Source: Flammeovirgaceae bacterium UBA2371
Lineage (GTDB): Bacteria > Bacteroidota > Bacteroidia > Cytophagales > Cyclobacteriaceae
NCBI GenBank assembly: GCA_002345965.1
Contig: DDTF01000023.1
Coordinates: forward strand, 299-16,785
Direction: 5' to 3'
Length of the DNA stretch: 16,487 nt
Shown: piece after piece, positions 1-7,264 of the stretch
Layout: each line of letters begins with the position of its first letter
Position numbering within the stretch: position 1 is the first letter of the stretch
Position numbers and translations under genes: made by a program
The notes under the pieces: generated by a model
What the model saw: the letters and a program-made list of their open reading frames with translations, nothing else
Databases searched by the model: none
What the model was told of the DNA's origin: nothing

Positions 1-10
1 GACCCTAAAC

Positions 11-38
11 AAAAAGGCCTCCCAATTGGAGGCCTTTT
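11..38. terminator. Bidirectional intrinsic terminator after the susCD-lipoprotein operon
   Basis: The arms GGCCTCC (16-22) and GGAGGCC (28-34) pair perfectly around a 5-base loop. They are flanked by A5 on the left and T4 on the right, so the stem can lengthen by A-T pairs. Read on the minus strand it ends in five U and lies 22 bases past the stop codon of the lipoprotein gene. It could also stop a plus-strand transcript arriving from outside the window. Its core stem matches that of the terminator at 10232-10267. Confidence 0.85.
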
Positions 39-60
39 ATTCGATTAATAAAATATAGAA

Positions 61-1269
61 TTAAAGTTTCGTCAAGAGTAACTTAACTCTCCTGGTCCAA
101 GTACAGTATCCATTTCTCAGGCCATACTCATCTGCATCATCATCCAGACCTATCCTTAGCGTGTTGCCAGGTGTAGTACCCGTGCTTGCAGCAGTATATG
201 CGCCTCTATTTGCTGTAGTAGCCTGCGGCAGACCTGGCGCAAGCGGCCCAAAGGAATTCAGGGTAAAATTACCCGTAGTCGGTGTTACCCAGAATACTGA
301 CTTCTGTGGTGCACACTCAACCCCTGAATTTTGTAATGGCACAAATACGGTTCCATTTTCAAGGTTAATTTTCATTGTTACCTGTTTGCCTCTATAATTA
401 ACTGAAAACTGTCTTTCCGTGGACAAGCCTCCAGGAACTGTTGCTAATGTTACAGTTTGATTTGGAAAGAGAACCTGATTGAGACCTGCAGGATAAAACT
501 CATGCTGATTCCAAGTGTGCAATGCGGACCAAATGGCTTCCTGCGTCAAGCTGTAATCACCAATCCATGAACCTGCAGGCACACTACGTACTGTAAGCTG
601 TGCCGTAAACGGTGAGCTTGCAAACTGAGCGGTAGTCACGTTGGGTGTGCTATTAGCTTCAAGGGTTTTAGCCATTGAGGGGTTAACAGCAGCTTGAGGG
701 TTGATCACTGAAAACCTTCTTCCATCCTTAAGAATTAAAATCCATCTCAGAATAATTACATCTCCTGCCAATAACGGTCCACCTGGATAAGCCACCAGTC
801 CGGTGGAGGGTGAACAAATATTGCTCAGCGTTGTACAAGTACCATCTGGATCTGTAGTCAAGGTTTGGATTTTAGCTAAGATATCATTTGCAAGTACCCT
901 AACTTTTGCCCGCTTGAAAATAGAAATGGTAGGTTGAGGTGTTGGCGCGAATCCAGTTCCATCAATGGTTGTCACCAAAACCTCATCGGTAAGTCCGGTT
1001 CCCCTTCTGTGACTTGCCCAAAACTCAATTCCCTCAACGTTATCACCATTCAACTTTTCAACCGCCTCAAAGGTGGCTTCAAAAGCCGAATTAGCCAGGT
1101 CGTTTAAGTCGACAACATTGGACGTCTGTTGAATAATTCTAAGGTATCCCCCATTGTCTTTTTCAGTGTCATAAGGAAGGGGATAAAGGCTCTCATCACG
1201 GCAAGACACAATAGCAGCCAGTGTGAAAATGAGCAAAAATATATTGTCTTTAATTTTTTTCATAAACAA
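61..1269 (-). CDS. Lipoprotein of unknown family, third gene of a susCD operon
   Basis: I do not recognise the family. The 402-residue product starts with a basic stretch and a hydrophobic core, then a lipobox ending IVSC with the lipidated cysteine at residue 23, so it should be a lipoprotein, probably in the outer membrane. An alternative ATG two codons in (1263) gives an equally good signal peptide. The mature part lacks transmembrane segments and looks beta-rich, with many Thr, Gly, Pro and Asn residues. Four further cysteines occur as two close or isolated sites (about residues 143-151, 318) and near the C-terminus. No catalytic motif was seen. It starts 15 bases after susD and is followed by a terminator, so it is the last gene of the operon. 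By position it resembles SusE/SusF-like surface ligand-binding lipoproteins that accompany SusCD pairs, but I see no sequence support for that beyond location. Confidence 0.75.
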   Translation of the reverse strand: MFMKKIKDNIFLLIFTLAAIVSCRDESLYPLPYDTEKDNGGYLRIIQQTSNVVDLNDLANSAFEATFEAVEKLNGDNVEGIEFWASHRRGTGLTDEVLVTTIDGTGFAPTPQPTISIFKRAKVRVLANDILAKIQTLTTDPDGTCTTLSNICSPSTGLVAYPGGPLLAGDVIILRWILILKDGRRFSVINPQAAVNPSMAKTLEANSTPNVTTAQFASSPFTAQLTVRSVPAGSWIGDYSLTQEAIWSALHTWNQHEFYPAGLNQVLFPNQTVTLATVPGGLSTERQFSVNYRGKQVTMKINLENGTVFVPLQNSGVECAPQKSVFWVTPTTGNFTLNSFGPLAPGLPQATTANRGAYTAASTGTTPGNTLRIGLDDDADEYGLRNGYCTWTRRVKLLLTKL

Positions 1270-1284
1270 GTGAATTTAAGAATA

Positions 1285-3123
1285 TCAAAATCCAAGGTCA
1301 TTTGAATTGTTATCCCAGAATACCTTCCCTGTGAGATCAGCTTTCTGTCCGCCAGAGGATGAGTTGAGGGTAGCAAATGATGCTGGGTACCAAAATGTTC
1401 TTGGGAAAGCACCTGGTAATTCCGTCTGAGTCGGCTGCATTCCCCTAGGCATTCCAGTTCTGCGATACAGGTTATACGCTTCTACTCCATTTCCAAAACT
1501 GGCAATCCAATGCTCTCTGGCGATGTAGTTCATCCTGTCATCATTGGTTGTTTGCGCATTATAGGCATCACCAGCCTTTGTGATATAATTATTCATATCA
1601 GTGGTATAGTTGGCTGCTGGATAAAATGTGTTAATGGTTGTTGCCTCCGTGGGTGCCGCAGCGCCTACGCCAAATGTTCCAGAAACTGACCAGGTACGAA
1701 CGTCTTCCATGGAGAACCTGATTCCATCCTGAAAATAAATCAAAGGTGTGCCTGTGGTACCTAAATACAAGGCAGCCTCTGCCAACATAAACCGAACAGA
1801 TGCCCTCATCATTAATGGTTGCATTCCGGCTCCTCTCATACCTACGTTTTGGTTCACGGATGTATTCACATTGGCATCAAAACGACCTCCTACAGGGTAC
1901 GGTCCCCACATGGTCCTCATTAATCCATCTGGAGGAATCCCTTGTGGATCCAAATGATCTCTACCCCAATAGCCTATGTTTGATGGATAGCAAAAAGTGC
2001 GCCCCCAAGCCGGATGGGCTGGATTTGGATTGGTTGAACTCAACGGCTGTGCAGGGTTATAACCAATTCCTGGAGGAAGCCCTGCCTTTGGATTGAGAAC
2101 AATTGCACCCGCAGAAGATTTTGGATAGTGATCTGGAATCGCTAACAAAACGCAACGATTCAAGCTTGGATCACTACTGTTGGCATTGACTTGTCTGTAG
2201 AAATAGAACCTCATTCTTGGATCACCTTGCCCTACTGGTGCCAAGCCACTTGTTGCGTCATAACCATGAAACATGTGCCACATTAACCAATTCGATTGGT
2301 ATTGACCTCCACCTGCAAGGTATGTTGCAGTAAATCTTGGGTGACGGTTGCTCGGATCTGAAAGGTTGGTGCCATAGCGGTACACAAAATTTTCAGCAGG
2401 AGATGCGATAAGGCCCGCTGGATCAGCAATAAGCTTGTTGATTTCAGTAGTAGCCAAACTTGGATTTTGCTCTCTCATGTTCAAATATATTTTCAACATA
2501 AGGGTGTTGGCCAGTTTAACCCATTTTGTATAATCACCTCCGTAATACTGATCCTGAGGTTGTTCAGCAGTAACATTTAAATAACCACCACTGGCTTTAC
2601 CAAGAGTCGTAAGGTCTTCTTTGGATTTAACCAACATCGCAAGGGCTTCATTGTACAGGTCAGTCATTTCATCGGCAGCAGGGTTAAAATTCTCAGCTCC
2701 CTTAAATGCCTGACTGTATGGAACCTTTCCAAAATTATCCACCAACACGGTGAGTATATAGGCTGACATAATCCGAGACATCCCGGCATGCCGTGCTAAC
2801 CCCTCTTTGTCAGCTTTTTCCAATAGCACCTTTGCATCTTGCAATACACCGGCATAAGCAGTAGACCATACTGCGTCAAAATCTTGCGGGCTGTACGCAT
2901 TATTATATAAAGCGCCACCACCATTTTGAAGCCGGGTCATTTGCATACCGAATGTGCTCAGCGTGTTGAACATTACTGCGGTATTGCGCTGTATTGAGTT
3001 CAACAATAAGTTAGGAAGAGCCTGGTCCGGCTGAACCGCATTAGGGTCTTCCTGTAAGCTAAGTGTACAGGCTGATACGAGAATCAGCACCACACTTAAA
3101 TAAAATGATTTTATAAATTTCAT
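1285..3123 (-). CDS. SusD/RagB-family outer-membrane lipoprotein (SusD-like_2 type)
   Basis: This is the surface-exposed, ligand-binding lid protein that works with the SusC channel encoded just upstream. The 612-residue product has a lipoprotein signal with lipobox LVSAC (Cys19). Family features are visible in order: helical repeats with the segment LVDNFGKVPYSQAF (127-140), a WVKLANTLMLKIYL helix (201-214), the DPRMRFYFYR stretch (301-310), and the late helix RASVRFMLAEAAL (440-452). The C-terminal part has the REHWIASFGNGVEAYNLYRR stretch typical of the SusD_2 branch. The length is at the upper end for the family. It follows susC by 20 bases and precedes the lipoprotein gene by 15, so all three are surely co-transcribed. 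In this family ligand specificity cannot be read from sequence, and no carbohydrate-active enzyme is nearby. Glycan, peptide or other oligomer uptake all remain possible. Confidence 0.93.
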   Translation of the reverse strand: MKFIKSFYLSVVLILVSACTLSLQEDPNAVQPDQALPNLLLNSIQRNTAVMFNTLSTFGMQMTRLQNGGGALYNNAYSPQDFDAVWSTAYAGVLQDAKVLLEKADKEGLARHAGMSRIMSAYILTVLVDNFGKVPYSQAFKGAENFNPAADEMTDLYNEALAMLVKSKEDLTTLGKASGGYLNVTAEQPQDQYYGGDYTKWVKLANTLMLKIYLNMREQNPSLATTEINKLIADPAGLIASPAENFVYRYGTNLSDPSNRHPRFTATYLAGGGQYQSNWLMWHMFHGYDATSGLAPVGQGDPRMRFYFYRQVNANSSDPSLNRCVLLAIPDHYPKSSAGAIVLNPKAGLPPGIGYNPAQPLSSTNPNPAHPAWGRTFCYPSNIGYWGRDHLDPQGIPPDGLMRTMWGPYPVGGRFDANVNTSVNQNVGMRGAGMQPLMMRASVRFMLAEAALYLGTTGTPLIYFQDGIRFSMEDVRTWSVSGTFGVGAAAPTEATTINTFYPAANYTTDMNNYITKAGDAYNAQTTNDDRMNYIAREHWIASFGNGVEAYNLYRRTGMPRGMQPTQTELPGAFPRTFWYPASFATLNSSSGGQKADLTGKVFWDNNSNDLGF

Positions 3124-3143
3124 ATAGATTTTATCAACAAGTT

Positions 3144-6100
3144 TTAGAATGTAAGTTTTAAAACAGCTCCATACCGTTTCACACTGGGTCCTGTCAAGTA
3201 ATCAAATCCAAGGCCATTATCTACACCCTGGCTGGATACTTCCGGATCATAGTTAGTAGCCTTGGGTACGTTTACAGCGTTAAACCACAGATTGTTTCCG
3301 TTGATCTGAATTGAAGCGTTCTTAATTGGCGTTTTGCTCAACAGTGATTTTGGAAACGAGTATCCGATTGAAATCTCCCTAAGACGAATAGTTGTTCCGT
3401 CAAACATGAACACCTCACTTGTTCCACCTGCTCCATACAAGGTATTGAAGCCATAATCCGCTGCAGACACTTGTAAGTCATTTTTTACATAAACAGGAAC
3501 ATCTGAAGTGCCCACATTCTTAACCCCAGGAAGGATAACACTTAAATCCTGGTTGTAAGGAAATGCTGTGGTTGTTCCCCTTCCCAAAACTGCTGAAGGC
3601 GTAGATGCGTAGATGTCACCACCATGGCGGTAGTCAAACTGAAATGCGAATTCGATCCCTTTATAGCTGAATGTGTTGATTAAGGTAGTAAAGAAATCAG
3701 CATTAGGATTTCCCAATATTCCAATTTGAGGGCTTCTTTCGTAAAGTCCGTTTGCAGCAACAATCCTATTTCCATTTGGGTCCTTAGAAATCACACTTCC
3801 TTTCATGATATTCATAGGCTGGCCAGGAACGGCAAAGTTGCCTCTGTCGGTAAATCCAGAAAGTACTACCTCAGTAATGCTAGTGCCTAAATCAATTACC
3901 TCTGGACGAACCAGCGTATAATTTAGAATAGCATCCCATTGAAAACTATTTGAAAGTTTCAGTGGTGTAGCTGTCAATCCCAACTCAATTCCTTTATTTG
4001 AGATCTTACCGATGTTAATCAGTGTACTTGTGTAACCGGTAGCAGGATCAATGGAGGCATCCGTGATCAGGTCTTGAGTTCCTTTATCAAACACGGTAAA
4101 ATCAATACCAATTCTGTTATTGAAAAATTTACCTTCCAGACCTATTTCATTTTCCGTTTGCAATTCAGGCTTAAGTAAAGGGTTTCCTAACTGGTTAGAG
4201 ATAGTGTGTTCTCCCACAAGAGAACCCGCTGGATTGATGGCCGCGCGCAAATTCTGGGTTACAACGTTTCGTGTATTATATGCTCCAGGGAAGCCAGCTG
4301 AGGTTCCAAATCCATACCTGAACTTCAAATTATTAACCTTTGTGGATTGTAGTCCGGGAAATACCTCTGTAAGAATTAAGGAGGTACTTACGCTAGGATA
4401 AAACTTGGAATTGTTTTCTTTTTCCAATGTTGACATCCAATCATTTCTTCCTTGAAGGTTAATGAAGAAGAAATTTTTGTAGTCAAAAGCGAAATCTCCG
4501 TAAATTCCGTAACGCTGCACCTCCACCTCACGGAAGAGGATACGTGAAGCATCAAAACCAGCACTCCTTGACGAACTTGTTTCAAAGTTAGAATGTCTCA
4601 TCAGGCCAAACACTGTTTGTACTTCTGAGTAAATTCCATCTCGTTGAAAGATATCATTCCGTGCATTTGCTCCGATGCTTGCCTGCAGGGAAATATCAGA
4701 TGTTATTTTTCTATTGTGAGCGAAAATTAAATCGTGATTCCAAATTGAATTCAGGATTGTTGTTGTTTGAAAAATTCCCCTGTCAGCGTTTGCGTAAGCC
4801 GGTCCAATACCTTTATTATACTCACGATTTTGCTTTTGCGTATAGGTATCTAAACCTACCCTGTACAACAAGGATGTATTGTCGTTAAAGTCGTAGGAAA
4901 TCGATGAAGAAATAAAAAATCTATTGGTTACATCCGTATCACGCATGTACTTGGCTACCCAATTTGGGTTCGGAATATCGTTACCTGTACGGTACCAAAT
5001 ATTGCGGTGATCATTTGGCGTTTCAAAAGGAAAAAGACTTGTGTTCAGTACATCATAGTTGGTTGGTGTATACAAGAAATTGGCATACAGTGACGGTGTA
5101 GTATTAAATGCTGTTGAACCACCAGTTGCTCCATTTAATGGAGGTGTTACCATGTCTGAACTGGCATACAGAAGCGATGATTTAATCGAAAGCTTGTTTG
5201 TTACAGCAGCATTAAATCCAGTTGAAATATTTAATCTCTTTAAATCATTGCCAGGCGTATAACCTTCCTCTGTTGTGTAGGCTACTGAAGTATTGTAGCC
5301 TAACTTATCAGTACCCCCTCTAATACCAATAGAGGTATTGGATACAATCCCTTTCCTAAAAAAGGCGATAGGATCGGGCGCTGCGGTGTATGGAATCCTC
5401 TTGAAATAGAATTCAGGAAAAGCGTTAGCCAATTCTGGAGAATTGCTAAATGGATAAGGGTGAGCAATTGAGTCGATCTGATTATGGTTTGGACCCCAGT
5501 TGCTGTAGAATGGTGAGGTGTTTCCGGCCAATCCATGGAATCCGTTACCATAGTTCAATTGTCTGTCCGGCCATGATGCGATTTCTGTAGTAGAAACTGT
5601 TTGCTGAAAGTTAATTTCAGGAGCTCCTACTTTGGTATTACCAGATTTGGTAGTTACCAAAATTACACCGTTACGTCCCTGATCTCCATACTTCGTAGTT
5701 GCGGCCAATCCTCTAAGGACGCTAATGGACTCAATTACGTTTGGATCAAGATCTAAAAATCGGCTAGAGGACGTTGCTGCTCCTCCCGTGCTAAATCCAG
5801 AGTTGTTGTTTGTAGAAGAGTTGAAAGGAACACCGTCAACTACCCAAAGCGGTTGAGAACTGCCTGTGATGGTTGAATAGCCCCTTATGTTAATACTGGC
5901 ACCTGTTCCTGAAACACCCCCGGTTGGGTTGATGACAACACCTGGGACCTTTCCTTGTAAAACTCTAGAGATATCGTTGACCGGGCGTGACGACAACTGC
6001 TCTGTTCCTACAGTTGTGGTAGCATAGCCCAGGGCTTTTTTCTCTTTCGCAAGACCTTGGGCAGTCACAACAACTTCAGTAAGTTGTTGTACATCAGGGT

Positions 6101-6383
6101 TCATGGCAACGTTGATTATTGCCCGTTCACCAACTGCTACCTCCTGTGTTGCCAATCCAATAAATGAAAACACCAGTGTTCCTCCCGATGCTGGGGTGGT
6201 CAATCGAAAGTTACCATCAGAATCGGTAACAGTTCCATTTGAGGTTCCCTTGAGAACCACGTTTACTCCAGGTATTGTTGAGCCATCCTCTGTGGCCGTA
6301 ACCTTACCGGAGATCACTCGCTCTTGTGCCCAGGAATTGAACACAAAAGCCAATGAAAAACATAACAGTAAAATCTTCTTCAT
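3144..6383 (-). CDS. SusC/RagA-family TonB-linked outer-membrane transporter
   Basis: This is a TonB-dependent beta-barrel that imports a ligand captured by the SusD partner, powered by TonB-ExbBD. The 1079-residue product has a signal peptide ending near SWAQ (residue 20). Next comes a carboxypeptidase-regulatory-like beta-sandwich (about 22-97: ISGKVTATEDGSTIPGVNV and the VTDSDGNFRL turn), then a TonB box-like EVVVTAQG (103-110). The plug domain (about 112-250) carries LQGKVPGVV, INIRGYS, PLWVVDGVPF and the closing SISVLRGLAATTKYGDQGRN/GVILVTTKSG pattern. The rest is a barrel ending in an aromatic C-terminus (LKLTF), as expected for outer-membrane insertion. Length is normal for SusC. The start ATG at 6381-6383 follows an A/T-rich stretch without a Shine-Dalgarno sequence, usual in this phylum. 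It is the first gene of the three-gene uptake operon and lies 248 bases after a response regulator gene that probably controls it. Confidence 0.95.
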   Translation of the reverse strand: MKKILLLCFSLAFVFNSWAQERVISGKVTATEDGSTIPGVNVVLKGTSNGTVTDSDGNFRLTTPASGGTLVFSFIGLATQEVAVGERAIINVAMNPDVQQLTEVVVTAQGLAKEKKALGYATTTVGTEQLSSRPVNDISRVLQGKVPGVVINPTGGVSGTGASINIRGYSTITGSSQPLWVVDGVPFNSSTNNNSGFSTGGAATSSSRFLDLDPNVIESISVLRGLAATTKYGDQGRNGVILVTTKSGNTKVGAPEINFQQTVSTTEIASWPDRQLNYGNGFHGLAGNTSPFYSNWGPNHNQIDSIAHPYPFSNSPELANAFPEFYFKRIPYTAAPDPIAFFRKGIVSNTSIGIRGGTDKLGYNTSVAYTTEEGYTPGNDLKRLNISTGFNAAVTNKLSIKSSLLYASSDMVTPPLNGATGGSTAFNTTPSLYANFLYTPTNYDVLNTSLFPFETPNDHRNIWYRTGNDIPNPNWVAKYMRDTDVTNRFFISSSISYDFNDNTSLLYRVGLDTYTQKQNREYNKGIGPAYANADRGIFQTTTILNSIWNHDLIFAHNRKITSDISLQASIGANARNDIFQRDGIYSEVQTVFGLMRHSNFETSSSRSAGFDASRILFREVEVQRYGIYGDFAFDYKNFFFINLQGRNDWMSTLEKENNSKFYPSVSTSLILTEVFPGLQSTKVNNLKFRYGFGTSAGFPGAYNTRNVVTQNLRAAINPAGSLVGEHTISNQLGNPLLKPELQTENEIGLEGKFFNNRIGIDFTVFDKGTQDLITDASIDPATGYTSTLINIGKISNKGIELGLTATPLKLSNSFQWDAILNYTLVRPEVIDLGTSITEVVLSGFTDRGNFAVPGQPMNIMKGSVISKDPNGNRIVAANGLYERSPQIGILGNPNADFFTTLINTFSYKGIEFAFQFDYRHGGDIYASTPSAVLGRGTTTAFPYNQDLSVILPGVKNVGTSDVPVYVKNDLQVSAADYGFNTLYGAGGTSEVFMFDGTTIRLREISIGYSFPKSLLSKTPIKNASIQINGNNLWFNAVNVPKATNYDPEVSSQGVDNGLGFDYLTGPSVKRYGAVLKLTF

Positions 6384-6410
6384 AGGTTTAGTTTGGTTAA
6401 AAATTTATTT

Positions 6411-6449
6411 CCCCAATCGATGCAGCATGGGCAACATCAATTATTGGGG
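6411..6449 (-). promoter_or_regulatory. Inverted repeat in the susC upstream region
   Basis: Arms CCCCAAT (6411-6417) and ATTGGGG (6443-6449) are perfectly complementary. Inside them, GATG (6419-6422) and CATC (6435-6438) can extend the stem imperfectly. The element ends 27 bases before the susC start codon. It could be a hairpin near the 5' end of the susC mRNA or a protein-binding palindrome. It has no U-tract, so it is not a terminator. A promoter-like GAGATTTG (minus strand, 6452-6459, one mismatch to TAnnTTTG) lies immediately upstream, but no TTG is found at the usual distance from it, so the susC promoter is not firmly located. Confidence 0.4.
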
Positions 6450-6498
6450 GTCAAATCTCCAAACAAACTTTCCTAAATAAACCACCCAAAAAGCATTA

Positions 6499-6514
6499 CG
6501 AAATGAGTGTTTCG
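6499..6514. promoter_or_regulatory. Candidate operator, CGAAA-N6-TTTCG palindrome
   Basis: This is a perfect two-arm palindrome, CGAAA TGAGTG TTTCG, in the gap between the response regulator gene and susC, 116-131 bases upstream of the susC start codon. Its size suits a dimeric helix-turn-helix regulator such as the NarL/LuxR-type protein encoded next to it. If transcription starts near 6447, the site would be centred about 60 bases upstream, a common place for an activator. Arms of only five bases can occur by chance, so the link to this regulator is inference. Confidence 0.3.
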
Positions 6515-6631
6515 GCTATCAATTAGGTGACTTATGGTATTTTTGATCAGGAATGAATACGGCAAGAAGAGGAAATCAGATACTGCCGATGGGGTAATAA
6601 CCAAATGAATATTTTGCAATCCTGCGAAAAA

Positions 6632-7264
6632 TCAAATCAATTTATTCTTGTTGGCAACATCAATGGCATCTGACTTTTTATTGACTTGCAATTTTGAATA
6701 TATATTTCTGATGTGGGTCTTGGATGTATCCGGAGAGATATCGAGTGTTGACGATATCTGTGAATAAGTTTTGCCAACCGACAAAAGCTCTAGTACTTTT
6801 TTCTCCCGTTTGGTTAATGGGGAGTTGGGGTTTTGATGGAAATTTTTAATCACCATTCTGGCAATTTTGGTGCTCATGGGCGCTCCTCCTTTTACAATTT
6901 CTTCCAGTGCACTAAGCAATTCCAGGTAATTGGCGCTTTTGGTTATGTATCCGGAAGCGCCCACTTTTAGCGCTTCAAAGACAAGATCATTGTCTTCGTA
7001 TACCGTTACAATGACTACCTCAACATTTGGCAGCTTATCCTTGATTTTCTGAGTTGCTTCAATCCCGTTTTGTCCAGGCAATTCAATATCCATCAAAACG
7101 ATATCGGGTTTCTTTTTCGTAAGATCAGCGATGGCCTCCTCGCTGGTTCTGTAAGCTCCAACAGAAACAAATTTATCAGAGCTATTTACTATCGTTTCAT
7201 AACTCTCCCTTAATATCTTGTCATCTTCAACTATGATTACTCTTCGTTTTAGTAGATCTCTCAT
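6632..7264 (-). CDS. NarL/LuxR-family two-component response regulator
   Basis: This is a cytoplasmic transcription factor switched by phosphorylation. The 210-residue product has an N-terminal receiver domain (about 7-125) with the acidic pair Asp14/Asp15, phospho-acceptor Asp59 in the IVLMDIELPG strand-loop, Thr87 and Lys109 (GYITKS). A LuxR-type helix-turn-helix follows (about 147-207), with LTKREKKVLELLSVGKTYSQI and the recognition region SKTHIRNIYSKL. All key residues are intact. Its ATG overlaps the stop codon of the upstream kinase gene as ATGA, so the two are translationally coupled and form a cognate pair. Next downstream, after 248 bases, is susC on the same strand, which makes the susCD operon its most likely target. 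No terminator was seen after its stop codon, so some read-through into susC is possible. Confidence 0.93.
   Translation of the reverse strand: MRDLLKRRVIIVEDDKILRESYETIVNSSDKFVSVGAYRTSEEAIADLTKKKPDIVLMDIELPGQNGIEATQKIKDKLPNVEVVIVTVYEDNDLVFEALKVGASGYITKSANYLELLSALEEIVKGGAPMSTKIARMVIKNFHQNPNSPLTKREKKVLELLSVGKTYSQISSTLDISPDTSKTHIRNIYSKLQVNKKSDAIDVANKNKLI

Noticed and set aside
6103..6480. A 125-codon plus-strand frame over the susC start and upstream gap
   Set aside because: Most of it is antisense to the SusC signal peptide and beta-sandwich domain. The remainder covers the regulatory gap.
6560..6588. CGGCA/TGCCG hairpin after the response regulator gene as a terminator
   Set aside because: The stem is five pairs with a 19-base loop and no U-run follows on the minus strand.
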